A DNA stretch of 64,000 nucleotides, taken from the NCBI GenBank assembly GCA_024698705.1, contig JAILQX010000047.1, positions 248,001 to 312,000 on the forward strand, read 5' to 3'. The DNA is from Lachnospiraceae bacterium (GTDB lineage: Bacteria; Bacillota; Clostridia; Lachnospirales; Lachnospiraceae). The notes beneath the pieces were generated by a model. The model had not been told where the DNA came from and searched no databases. It saw only the letters and a program-made list of their open reading frames with translations. Made by a program: the position numbers and the translations under genes. Below are positions 9,367-18,235 of this stretch, piece after piece. The first letter of the stretch is position 1. Every line of letters begins with the position of its first letter.

Positions 9367-10130
9367 AAGATAAACTTTTGTTGTATACCGAAGATCTCGC
9401 GGTGGGATATGAAGGTAAGGCAGTTGTTGAAAATGTAAATACAGATGTTCACGAGGGTGAGATAGTCACACTCATCGGACCCAACGGTGCCGGTAAAAGT
9501 ACGATCTTAAAGACTGTCGGAGGGCTGATCCCGAGGATATCGGGAAAGATATATATCGATGGGAAGGAGCCTGTATATGCATCCGGAGAAATGGCAAGGA
9601 CGATGGCGGTTCTTCTGACGGACAAGATCCATGCCGAGTACATGAGTGCTGCGGAGGTGGTGGCCGGCGGAAGATATCCTTACACCGGCAGACTGGGTAT
9701 TCTCAGGGAAATGGATTACGAAGCGGTGGATCGTGCAATGGAGATCATTGGCGTGGATGGGCTGGCAGATGAGAATTTCAATCATCTGAGTGACGGTCAG
9801 AAACAGAGGGTCATGCTCGCCAGGGCTTTGTGTCAGGAGCCTAAACTGATGCTTTTGGACGAGCCCACATCTTACCTCGACATAGGATATAAGATCGAAC
9901 TCCTCGGTAAGCTCAGGGAGCTGGCAGACGAACGCGGGATAGGCGTTATCATGACAATGCATGATTACGAGCTTGCACGGAATATAGCCGACACGGTAGT
10001 AAGCGTTAAGGACGGCAGAACGGAAAAATGCGGCAGGCCCGAAGAGATGTTAAGGAGTGAATACATTTGCAGCCTTTTTGGTGTGGACAGGGACAGATAC
10101 GACGTTTTTTTCGGAGCTGAAAGCAGATAA
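9363..10130 (+). CDS. ABC transporter ATP-binding protein of the corrinoid-type importer
   Basis: A 255-residue nucleotide-binding subunit of the FepC/BtuD class. Walker A GPNGAGKST (about 39-47), signature HLSDGQKQR, Walker B LMLLDEPTSYLD and a switch His in TMHD are all intact. It starts inside the stop of the permease and ends 3 bases before cbiD, so it is part of the same transcript. Confidence 0.93.
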   Translation: MKDKLLLYTEDLAVGYEGKAVVENVNTDVHEGEIVTLIGPNGAGKSTILKTVGGLIPRISGKIYIDGKEPVYASGEMARTMAVLLTDKIHAEYMSAAEVVAGGRYPYTGRLGILREMDYEAVDRAMEIIGVDGLADENFNHLSDGQKQRVMLARALCQEPKLMLLDEPTSYLDIGYKIELLGKLRELADERGIGVIMTMHDYELARNIADTVVSVKDGRTEKCGRPEEMLRSEYICSLFGVDRDRYDVFFGAESR

Positions 10131-10133
10131 AAG

Positions 10134-11231
10134 ATGGACAGATACATCATAAAAAACGGCAAAAACTTAAGAATGGGATATACGACGGGAACCTGTGCGG
10201 CGATCGCTTCGAAGGCAGCATGTAAAATGCTGCTCACAGGTGAAAGGGTGGAAAGTGCGACCATAGATACACCTGCCGGGATCAGCGTAACAGCCGACAT
10301 AAATGATATCATAATGGAACATGACAGCGTATCATGTGCCGTGATAAAGGATGCGGGGGACGATCCCGATGTTACTGACGGTATGGCAATATATGCGATG
10401 GCGGAAAAATGTGATCGCGGAGTGATCATCAAAGGCGGAAAAGGTATAGGTATCGTAACAAAACCCGGACTGGACCAGCCTGTGGGCGAATATGCGATAA
10501 ACAGTACTCCGAGGCGTATCATTACGGAAACCGTACAGGCGCTGATGGCAGGGTATAAATATGATGGTGGAGTTATGTTAACCATTTCGGCGCCAGAAGG
10601 AGAAGAGACGGCAAAGAAAACTTTTAATCCGAGGATGGGGATCGAGGGCGGTATTTCCATCATAGGGACAACGGGGATCGTGGAGCCCATGAGCAATGAT
10701 GCGATCATCAGTACCACAAGACTTGAGATAAGGCAGCGTAAGGCAAAAGGAGACGAGATCCTTTATCTGGCTCCCGGCAGGATCGGTGAAAGATTTGCAA
10801 AAGATGAACTTGGTATAGATGCCGACAGCTGCACACTTTGCAGCAATAATATCGGTGAAGCGTTTGATGCCGCGCTGGAAGCGGGATTTAAGGATATTTG
10901 GCTGATCGGTCATGTGGGAAAGCTTGTCAAACTTGGATACGGTGCAAGAAATACACATTCGACAAACAATGACGGACGTATGGAGGAACTTGTTTTCTGC
11001 GGCCTTAAGGCGGGAGCTTCCGTGGAGTGTCTGAGCAAAGTCAGTGAATGCGTTACGTGCGACGGCGCATTTGCGCTTTTTTCCGAAGAACATAAGGCAG
11101 ATAAGGTTATGGAGATCCTCGGAGAACGCATATGCGATACGGTCAGAAGATGGGTAAAAGATGTCAAAGTTACGATCATCTGCTTTACATCCGCCGAGGC
11201 AGACGGGAAATATCACAGATTTGAGATCTGA
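10134..11231 (+). CDS. cbiD: Cobalt-precorrin-5B (C1)-methyltransferase
   Basis: CbiD methylates C1 of cobalt-precorrin-5B to give cobalt-precorrin-6A using SAM. The 365-residue length and MGYTTGTCAAIASKAA near the N-terminus, VTKPGLDQPVGEYAIN and GNDGR-like NNDGRMEEL features fit the family. It starts three bases after the ABC ATPase gene. A copy of the dispersed motif (GTTATGTTAACC, 10572-10583) lies in the sequence coding VMLT. Confidence 0.95.
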   Translation: MDRYIIKNGKNLRMGYTTGTCAAIASKAACKMLLTGERVESATIDTPAGISVTADINDIIMEHDSVSCAVIKDAGDDPDVTDGMAIYAMAEKCDRGVIIKGGKGIGIVTKPGLDQPVGEYAINSTPRRIITETVQALMAGYKYDGGVMLTISAPEGEETAKKTFNPRMGIEGGISIIGTTGIVEPMSNDAIISTTRLEIRQRKAKGDEILYLAPGRIGERFAKDELGIDADSCTLCSNNIGEAFDAALEAGFKDIWLIGHVGKLVKLGYGARNTHSTNNDGRMEELVFCGLKAGASVECLSKVSECVTCDGAFALFSEEHKADKVMEILGERICDTVRRWVKDVKVTIICFTSAEADGKYHRFEI

Positions 11232-11272
11232 TCTTTGAGGGAGCGAAGGACAGGCAACGGATCGGAGAGGTT

Positions 11273-12031
11273 ATGGTACATATAGTCGGGGCAGGCTGCG
11301 GTGCAGCCGATCTTATCACATTACGCGGTAAGAAAATGATAGAAAATGCAGATGTTATCATATATGCGGGTTCACTTGTCAATCCGCAGCTGCTTGAATA
11401 CGCACGTAAGGATTGCAGGATATATGACAGCTCGAAGATGGATCTCGATGAGGTCATAGACGTGATGAAGTCCGCGGAGGATGAAGGTCTTGATACGGTC
11501 AGGCTCCACACCGGGGATCCTTCGATATACGGTGCTGTAAGAGAGCAGATGGACAGACTTAAAGCTCTGGGGATCGGATATGATATATGTCCGGGTGTCT
11601 CAAGCCTGTTCGGAGCGGCTGCAGCACTAAAGGCGGAATATACTCTGCCCGGAGTTTCGCAGACGGTGATCGTCACAAGGATGGAAGGAAGGACGCCCGT
11701 ACCGGAGGCTGAAGCCATAGCAAAGCTTGCAGAGCACGGAGCGACGATGGTCATATTCCTAAGCGCATCCATGACGGATAAGCTTCAGGAAGAACTGCTC
11801 AAGGGAGCCTATGATGAGGATACGGAAGCGGCCATAGTCTACAAGGCTACATGGGAAGATGAAAAGATCGTCAGATGCAGACTCGGTGATCTGCATGGAT
11901 CTGCCGTAAGAGCAGGGATAAAAAATCTTGCACTCATAGCGGTAGGCGGCTTCCTCGGAAATGACTATGAGCTGTCCAGATTGTATGATGCGAGCTTCGA
12001 AACGGCATTCAGGGAGGCGAAGAAGGATTGA
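11273..12031 (+). CDS. cbiF: Cobalt-precorrin-4 (C11)-methyltransferase
   Basis: A 252-residue class III SAM methyltransferase (tetrapyrrole methylase fold). It begins VHIVGAGCGAADLITLRG; YAGSLV, the LHTGDPSIYGA loop and CPGVSSLFGAAAAL are typical of CbiF/CobM. It methylates C11 of cobalt-precorrin-4. A GGAGAGG site precedes the ATG. The last bases overlap the TTG start of cbiG. Confidence 0.95.
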   Translation: MVHIVGAGCGAADLITLRGKKMIENADVIIYAGSLVNPQLLEYARKDCRIYDSSKMDLDEVIDVMKSAEDEGLDTVRLHTGDPSIYGAVREQMDRLKALGIGYDICPGVSSLFGAAAALKAEYTLPGVSQTVIVTRMEGRTPVPEAEAIAKLAEHGATMVIFLSASMTDKLQEELLKGAYDEDTEAAIVYKATWEDEKIVRCRLGDLHGSAVRAGIKNLALIAVGGFLGNDYELSRLYDASFETAFREAKKD

Positions 12032-13047
12032 AGATAAGTATCATTGCCTTCAGTAAAGAAGGATATGAACTGGCTGAAAAGCTGAAAGATAAATTTGATA
12101 ATTTATGTAAACCAAATGAGCAATCCGTAGACATTTTCAGATGTATTCCGGGTGGATTGAAAAGCTGGACAGAAGAGCATTTTAATACGGATGATGCGAT
12201 CGTTTTTACAGGTGCTGTCGGAATAGCGGTTCGCGCTATTTCAGATTATGTAAACCATAAGGCCGCAGATCCCGCAATTATCGTAATGGATGAAGCGGGG
12301 AAATACGTTATTCCGATCCTTTCGGGCCATATCGGTCACGCCAATGAACTGGCACTCAGGATAGCGGATCTGACGGGAGCGGAACCGGTCATAACCACCG
12401 CAACAGACATACACGGTAAATGGGCCGTGGATACATGGGCAGTCGGCAATGGTATGACCATAGTCAATCCGGAGATGATAAAGGATATCTCTTCCGCGGT
12501 CCTTGAAGACAGGATCATAGGTATGAACGGTGATGTCAGACTTATCGGTGCTTTACCGGATCGCGTAAAAGCAGATGAAAAATGTAACAATGAAGTTTAC
12601 ATAACATATCGAAAAACAAAGATATACGAGATAAAAGATAAGCTCATCCTGATACCGAAATGTATAACCGTAGGCATAGGGTGCAGAAAGGGCTGTGACA
12701 GATATAAGATCGAAATGCTTTTCGATCGGCTTGCGGAAGAATATGACATAGATGAGAGAGCGATAAAGGTCGTCGCAAGCATAGACATCAAAGCCGAAGA
12801 AGAGGGCATACTTGAATTTGCGGACGATCACGGATTTGGGTTTGTGACCTACAGTGCCGAAGAACTTGATTCGATACAGGGAGATTTCAGTTCTTCTGAC
12901 TATGTAAAAGAAGTTACCGGAGTCGATAATGTCTGCGAAAGAAGCGCTGCGCTCGCGGCGGGTGACGATTACAGGATGATAGTGGGAAAAACGGCTGAGG
13001 ATGGCGTGACCATGGCATTTGCACTCGGTCCGGTGGTATTGAAATAA
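12028..13047 (+). CDS. cbiG: Cobalt-precorrin-5A hydrolase
   Basis: CbiG opens the delta-lactone of cobalt-precorrin-5A and releases acetaldehyde. The 339 residues show the N-terminal domain (IVFTGAVGIAVRAI, PILSGHIGHANELA), a middle region and the C-terminal domain (CITVGIGCRKGC...MAFALGPVVLK). Translation begins at TTG, overlapping the cbiF stop (TTGA); no ATG upstream fits, since cbiF occupies that frame space. Three dispersed-motif copies lie inside (12102, 12245 and 12594), in two different reading frames (LCKP versus YVNH) and both orientations. Confidence 0.94.
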   Translation: MKISIIAFSKEGYELAEKLKDKFDNLCKPNEQSVDIFRCIPGGLKSWTEEHFNTDDAIVFTGAVGIAVRAISDYVNHKAADPAIIVMDEAGKYVIPILSGHIGHANELALRIADLTGAEPVITTATDIHGKWAVDTWAVGNGMTIVNPEMIKDISSAVLEDRIIGMNGDVRLIGALPDRVKADEKCNNEVYITYRKTKIYEIKDKLILIPKCITVGIGCRKGCDRYKIEMLFDRLAEEYDIDERAIKVVASIDIKAEEEGILEFADDHGFGFVTYSAEELDSIQGDFSSSDYVKEVTGVDNVCERSAALAAGDDYRMIVGKTAEDGVTMAFALGPVVLK

Positions 13048-13104
13048 CATCCGAAAGAGTGAAAGGAATTATCGACAGAGCGAAAATGATTTTTTAGAGG
13101 TAAC

Positions 13105-13836
13105 ATGAAGGAATTATTTGTTATAGGCATTGGTCCGGGCAATACAGCCTGTCTTACAATTGAAGCAAAGGAAGCATTGGAAGCTTGCGATGTCATTGTC
13201 GGATACACAAGTTATGTAAACTTGATAAGGGATTCATTTCCCGATAAGGAATTCTATGCAACGGGTATGAGGCAGGAAAGCGAAAGATGTGAGGAAGCAT
13301 TGAAAAGGGCGGATGAAGGCAAACGTGTGGCGCTCATCTGCAGCGGTGACGCAGGTGTCTACGGAATGGCAAGTCCGGTCCTTGAGATTGCGGGGAAACA
13401 TCCCGAGGTAAGCATCAATATCGTGCCCGGAGTAACTGCGGCTTTATCCGGAAGTGCCAGACTAGGAGCAGCGGTAGCACACGATTTCTGCGTGATTAGT
13501 CTGTCGGATCTGCTGACACCGTGGGAGGTTATAGAAAACAGGTTAAAGGCTGCGGCAATGGCTGATTTTGTGGTTGTTCTCTATAATCCCGAAAGCAGGA
13601 TGAGAAAAGGATATCTGAAAAAAGCATGTGAGATAATGCTCGGTTATAAAAGCGGGGATACGGTCTGCGGATATGTTCGAAATATCGCAAGAGAGGGCGA
13701 AGAGACTGTCATACTCACACTGGATGAACTGAAAAGTGCTGAAGTTGATATGTTCACGACGGTATTTGTCGGCAACAGCAGGACCTATAAGGCAAATGGC
13801 AGGATGATCACACCTAGAGGATACAGATTTGAGTGA
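13105..13836 (+). CDS. cbiH: Cobalt-precorrin-3 (C17)-methyltransferase, ring contraction
   Basis: CbiH methylates C17 and drives ring contraction to cobalt-precorrin-4. The 243-residue protein starts MKELFVIGIGPGNTACLT and contains GYTSYVNLI, LICSGDAGVYGMASPVLE and FVVVLYNPESRMR, all characteristic of CbiH/CobJ. TTAGAGG precedes the ATG. The short form lacks the C-terminal iron-sulfur extension seen in some anaerobes. The motif GTTATGTAAACT (13211) encodes part of SYVNL. Confidence 0.95.
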   Translation: MKELFVIGIGPGNTACLTIEAKEALEACDVIVGYTSYVNLIRDSFPDKEFYATGMRQESERCEEALKRADEGKRVALICSGDAGVYGMASPVLEIAGKHPEVSINIVPGVTAALSGSARLGAAVAHDFCVISLSDLLTPWEVIENRLKAAAMADFVVVLYNPESRMRKGYLKKACEIMLGYKSGDTVCGYVRNIAREGEETVILTLDELKSAEVDMFTTVFVGNSRTYKANGRMITPRGYRFE

Positions 13837-14599
13837 AATTATCGTATTCGGAGGAACAACCGAGGGGCGTGTCATATGTGAAGCATTGAGTAAACGGGAC
13901 AGGGATCTTCTTTACTTTGTGGCAACGGATTTCGGAAAGGATATGCTTGAGGGCATCGAAGAAGCGAGAACAAGAGTTGGACGCCTTGATGAAACTGCGA
14001 TGGAAGAATTGTTCGGACGTGAGAAACCGAAGCTTGTGATCGATGCAACACATCCTTATGCCACGGCTGTGACAGCCAACATAAAGCATAGCTGTGAAAA
14101 TACCGGCGTGAAGCTTATCAGAGTGCTTAGGGACAATGAAGGCAAAAGTGAGGCAGTAAGCTACGGGAACACATTTGAATGTGATGACATTGAGCAGATG
14201 ACGGACATCCTCAATAAAACTGATGACATCATATTGTCGACACTGGGTGTGAAGGAAGCACCTTATCTGACCCGTATAAAGGACTTTGAAAAGAGAGTAT
14301 TTGTCCGTGTGCTTCCCACTGAGGAAAGCATGGAAATATGTGAAACGGCAGGAATTAAAAAGGAGAGGATAATAGCGGCACTGGGGCCTTTCGGAGTGGA
14401 TGAGAACATTAAAGCCATAAGGGATACGGGAGCGAATGTGCTGATCACAAAAGAATCCGGAAGTACAGGCGGTTTCAGGGCAAAGATCGAAGCCGCAAGG
14501 ATAACTGGGATCAGGCTGGGTATCATCAGAAGGCCCAAAGAAACAGAAGGAATATCGGCAGCAGAACTGATAAGGATGATAGAAAACAGGATCATCTGA
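13829..14599 (+). CDS. cbiJ: Cobalt-precorrin-6A reductase
   Basis: CbiJ reduces the corrin ring of cobalt-precorrin-6A with a nicotinamide cofactor. The 256-residue protein has the N-terminal IIVFGGTTEGRVICEAL, VIDATHPYATAVTANI and a C-terminal LITKESGSTGGFRAKIEAA block typical of CobK/CbiJ. It starts at TTG (13829) with AGAGG 9 bases upstream and overlaps the end of cbiH by 8 bases. Confidence 0.95.
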   Translation: MSEIIVFGGTTEGRVICEALSKRDRDLLYFVATDFGKDMLEGIEEARTRVGRLDETAMEELFGREKPKLVIDATHPYATAVTANIKHSCENTGVKLIRVLRDNEGKSEAVSYGNTFECDDIEQMTDILNKTDDIILSTLGVKEAPYLTRIKDFEKRVFVRVLPTEESMEICETAGIKKERIIAALGPFGVDENIKAIRDTGANVLITKESGSTGGFRAKIEAARITGIRLGIIRRPKETEGISAAELIRMIENRII

Positions 14600-14612
14600 C
14601 GGGGGACAAACT

Positions 14613-15809
14613 ATGAAGAGGATAACGGTTATAGGAGCCGGAACGGCATCCGGAATGATAAGTCTTTCGGGACTTGATAAGCTTAAAAGGGCAGGACTGG
14701 TGATAGGTGCAGCCAGGCTGACAGAGATGTATGAAAACTATATAGGAGCGGAAATATACAGCGAATACCGTATAGATATGATCAAGCGCAAGATCGATGA
14801 AAGTGAGGAAAGATATATAGCATTGCTTGTGAGCGGTGATACGGGATTTTACTCGCTGACGGAAAAGATACTTGAGGTATTTGATGATGAAAACTACGAT
14901 GTGGAAGTCATCCCGGGTATTTCCTCGGTATCTTCGTTGTCGGCTGCGGTTGGGATCAGCTGGCAGGATGCCGCGCTTTGCAGCATGCATGGGAGGGATT
15001 GCAATATTGTCGAGTATGTCAGGAGAAATCACAGTACGTTTGTCCTGACAGGAGGGAATATCAGTGAGGTTTCCGACAGGCTTATTAAGGCCGGCTACGG
15101 CAATCTGAAGGTCTATGTAGGCAGTAATCTTGACAGCGGTGAAGAAAAGATAATAAGCACGGATATAGCGGGACTTGCCGAGAAAACAACGGATAAACTG
15201 TCTCTCCTTCTGATAATCAATGATGAAGCAAATGAATTTGTTGCGGCAGGTATGGAGGATGAGATATTTGCACGGGGAGATGTACCCATGACAAAGTCCG
15301 AGGTGAGAGCAGTCATCATTAGCAAGCTGCAGATCAGACCTGAGGACACCTGCGTGGATATCGGTGCGGGCACGGGATCCGTAACCGCGGAGATGGCGCT
15401 TGCAGCGTGGAAAGGCAAGGTCTATGCTATCGAAAGAAAGGCCGAAGCCATTGAACTCATAAAGGAAAACCTGAATAAGCTTCACATAGGGAATACAACC
15501 GTTATAGAAGGCGAAGCACCCGGTTGTTTCGATTCTTTGGATGAAGAGCGTGAAAATATAATGGATGCCGACAGGGTATTCATTGGCGGAAGCGGCGGAA
15601 ATATCAGAGAACTTATAGGGCTGTGGGAAAATGCCCACATGGTCATAACCGCGATAGCTCTTGAAACGCTCGGGGAGGCCACGGACGAATTAAAGAAGCG
15701 CGGAAGGTTTTATAAAGTCGTCCAGATAAATGTGGCAAAGAGTAGAAAAACAGGTGAGCTTAACCTGATGACAGCGAACAATCCGGTTAACATAATATAC
15801 ACAGTCTGA
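14613..15809 (+). CDS. cbiET: CbiE-CbiT fusion: cobalt-precorrin-7/6B C5- and C15-methyltransferase and C12 decarboxylase
   Basis: A single 398-residue protein joins CbiE (about 1-200, tetrapyrrole methylase with SGDTGFYSL and ISSVSSLSAAVG) and CbiT (about 210-390, Rossmann methyltransferase with VDIGAGTGSVTAEMAL, VFIGGSGGN). Together they methylate C5 and C15 and remove the C12 acetate carboxyl group. The fusion corresponds to CobL of the aerobic route and is common in Firmicutes. A motif copy at 15785-15796 encodes VNII at the very C-terminus. Confidence 0.94.
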   Translation: MKRITVIGAGTASGMISLSGLDKLKRAGLVIGAARLTEMYENYIGAEIYSEYRIDMIKRKIDESEERYIALLVSGDTGFYSLTEKILEVFDDENYDVEVIPGISSVSSLSAAVGISWQDAALCSMHGRDCNIVEYVRRNHSTFVLTGGNISEVSDRLIKAGYGNLKVYVGSNLDSGEEKIISTDIAGLAEKTTDKLSLLLIINDEANEFVAAGMEDEIFARGDVPMTKSEVRAVIISKLQIRPEDTCVDIGAGTGSVTAEMALAAWKGKVYAIERKAEAIELIKENLNKLHIGNTTVIEGEAPGCFDSLDEERENIMDADRVFIGGSGGNIRELIGLWENAHMVITAIALETLGEATDELKKRGRFYKVVQINVAKSRKTGELNLMTANNPVNIIYTV

Positions 15810-15881
15810 ATTGATAAAAATATTACCCAAACAGAAAGATTGGTTGACATAACATCGGATATCGAGAAGAGAGGAAATAAA

Positions 15882-17282
15882 ATGTATCCCGGCATCATGA
15901 TAGCGGGAACCGGATCGGGTTCCGGCAAGACAACGATATGTATTGCAATACTTGCGGCGCTCAAAAAAAGAGGGCTTGATATCGCTGCGTTCAAATGCGG
16001 TCCGGATTACATCGATCCGATGTATCACAGAAAAGTGCTCGGGATACCTTCACACAATCTTGATCCTTTCTTCTGTGATGAGGCCGGCTTAAAGCGGGTA
16101 TACAGTGAAGCGATGGAACGCACTAAGGCAAAACTCGCTGTTGTCGAAGGTGTCATGGGTTACTATGATGGGATCGGGATCGAAGGAAAGGCATCATGCT
16201 ATGACGTGTCGAGGGCCTGCGGTCTCCCGGTCATACTTGTGATAAACGGCAGAGGAATGGCTTCAAGCGCGGGTGCGATCATAAGGGGCTTTAAGACATA
16301 TAAGGAAAATAACAATATCTGCGGTGTCATATTCAATAATGTCAGTGAAAATGCATACAAGATACTTGAAAATGTAGCGGCATCTGAGAATGTGTGCTGC
16401 CTCGGATATCTGCCGAATAATAAAGAATACGAGATAGGAAGCAGGCATCTCGGCCTTCTGACAGCGGATGAAGCAGTTGACATCGATAGAAAGACAGAGC
16501 GGCTTGCGGACGATGCAATAGAATATCTTAAGCTCGATGAACTAATCAGTCTTGCCGAAACCCAAACGGTGAACCATACAGAAGGGGACAGCACACTGCA
16601 GACAAACCGGATCGGCAGTGAATGCAGGCAGGATACATTTGCACTTAACTCTCAGTCTGATGAAACAAAACGAAAAGTACGGCTTGCGGTTGCAAGGGAT
16701 GAGGCATTTTCATTTATCTATGAGGAGAATCTTGAGATGCTCGAAGGCCTGGGCTGTGAGCTTATATATTTCTCTCCGATAAAGGACAGGGAAATACCGC
16801 AAAACGCAGACGGCCTCTATATTCCGGGAGGTTATCCCGAGATACATGCAAACGAGCTGGAGGCCAATGAAAGCATGCGCGAGAGTATCAGAAATGCTGT
16901 GGAGTCAGGTTTGCCGACGATCGCTGAATGCGGTGGCTTCATGTATCTTCATGATGACATCGAAGGCAAAAAAATGGCAGGCGTCATAGAAGGCAGCGTG
17001 CATGGCAGTAAGCGTCCCGTGCGGTTCGGATACGGTACGATGTCCTCCGAAAAGGATACATTGCTGCTTGCGGCAGGGGAGAGTATGAGGGTGCATGAAT
17101 TTCATTATTATGACAGTGATGCCCCGGGAAGCGATTACACATCGGTCAAGGCAGGCAACGGCAATGTACAAAGATGCGCATATGCAACGGATACGATGTA
17201 CGCGGGATTCCCGCATATTTATCTGCCGGGTGCTCCGAGGGCGGCAAAAAGATTCGTGGAAGCCATGAGGATAAAAAAGTGA
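15882..17282 (+). CDS. cbiA: Cobyrinate a,c-diamide synthase
   Basis: CbiA amidates side chains a and c using glutamine and ATP. The 466 residues show the N-terminal P-loop domain (GTGSGSGKTTICIA), KCGPDYIDPMYH, VEGVMGYYDG, and a C-terminal glutamine amidotransferase-like domain with the nucleophile Cys in TIAECGGFMYL. A poorly conserved linker of about 40 residues (about 232-275) separates them. The ATG at 15882 follows GAGAGG; an in-frame TTG at 15840 would add 14 residues containing a motif copy (15842-15853) and is less likely. The stop overlaps the GTG start of cbiB. Confidence 0.95.
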   Translation: MYPGIMIAGTGSGSGKTTICIAILAALKKRGLDIAAFKCGPDYIDPMYHRKVLGIPSHNLDPFFCDEAGLKRVYSEAMERTKAKLAVVEGVMGYYDGIGIEGKASCYDVSRACGLPVILVINGRGMASSAGAIIRGFKTYKENNNICGVIFNNVSENAYKILENVAASENVCCLGYLPNNKEYEIGSRHLGLLTADEAVDIDRKTERLADDAIEYLKLDELISLAETQTVNHTEGDSTLQTNRIGSECRQDTFALNSQSDETKRKVRLAVARDEAFSFIYEENLEMLEGLGCELIYFSPIKDREIPQNADGLYIPGGYPEIHANELEANESMRESIRNAVESGLPTIAECGGFMYLHDDIEGKKMAGVIEGSVHGSKRPVRFGYGTMSSEKDTLLLAAGESMRVHEFHYYDSDAPGSDYTSVKAGNGNVQRCAYATDTMYAGFPHIYLPGAPRAAKRFVEAMRIKK

Positions 17283-18235
17283 TCTTTGGATTTTTGATGG
17301 ATCTGCTGATCGGCGATCCGCACGGATGGCCTCACCTGGTCATCGGTTACGGGAAACTGATCGGCTTTCTCGATAAAAAGCTCAATAAAAAAGACAAGGA
17401 AAAAAAGGCAAGGAGACGCGGCGGATATATCACGGTGCTCTGCCTGGCTTTTGTATCGCTGATCATCCCCACGATACTTCTGTTTGCGTGCTTCAGGATA
17501 CATTTTGTTGTTGCGGTTTTGGTTGACATAATATTGTGCTGGCAATGTCTTGCGATAAAGAGTTTAAGAGATGAGACAAAGCCGGTATTAGATGCGCTGA
17601 AGGTTTCCGATATCGAAGGAGCGAGAAAAGCAGTCAGCATGGTCGTCGGAAGGGACACGGACATACTCGACGAAAAGGGTATCATAAAGGCCGCTGTCGA
17701 AACCGTTGCGGAAAATACCTCTGACGGAATAGGTGCGCCGCTCATATACATGTGTATAGGGTTTTCACCGCTCGCATGCTTCTACAAAGCGGTCAACACG
17801 ATGGATTCGATGATAGGCTACAAAAATGAAAAATATGCCGATTTCGGATATGCGGCGGCAAAGCTTGATGACATCTGTAATTTTATCCCTTCGAGGATGA
17901 CTGCTCTTGCCATGATACTTGCATCATTTTTCTGTGATATGAACACAGCGGATGCATACAGGATATGGAAGCGCGACAGAAGAAATCATGCCAGCCCCAA
18001 TTCGGCACAGACCGAAGCGGTTATGGCGGGAGCGCTGGGAGTGAGGCTTGCGGGACCTGCATCATATTTCGGTGTCATGCATGAGAAGCCATACATCGGT
18101 GACGACAGCCGGGATATAGAAAATAAAGACATCATAAGAAGCCATAAACTCATGTACGTGACTTCGATCATACTGCTGGTGCTTGCGATCATATGGAGGT
18201 TAATGTGGACGGCTATATTCATGGCGGCTTTCTGA
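17279..18235 (+). CDS. cbiB: Adenosylcobinamide-phosphate synthase
   Basis: Integral membrane enzyme that attaches the aminopropanol phosphate arm to adenosylcobyric acid. The 318-residue form begins VIFGFLMDLLIGDPHGWPH, the usual CbiB opening; ETVAENTSDGIGAPL, NTMDSMIGYKNEKY and RDRRNHASPNSAQTEAVMAGALGVRL are family signatures. GTG at 17279 overlaps the cbiA stop (GTGA) and has GAGG 8 bases upstream; a longer frame reaching back to 17174 only runs through cbiA. Motif copy GGTTGACATAAT at 17521 encodes VDII in a membrane segment. Confidence 0.93.
   Translation: MIFGFLMDLLIGDPHGWPHLVIGYGKLIGFLDKKLNKKDKEKKARRRGGYITVLCLAFVSLIIPTILLFACFRIHFVVAVLVDIILCWQCLAIKSLRDETKPVLDALKVSDIEGARKAVSMVVGRDTDILDEKGIIKAAVETVAENTSDGIGAPLIYMCIGFSPLACFYKAVNTMDSMIGYKNEKYADFGYAAAKLDDICNFIPSRMTALAMILASFFCDMNTADAYRIWKRDRRNHASPNSAQTEAVMAGALGVRLAGPASYFGVMHEKPYIGDDSRDIENKDIIRSHKLMYVTSIILLVLAIIWRLMWTAIFMAAF

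Noticed and set aside
14592-15638. 348-codon minus-strand open frame
   Set aside because: Antisense to cbiET, with composition expected from an opposite-strand shadow.
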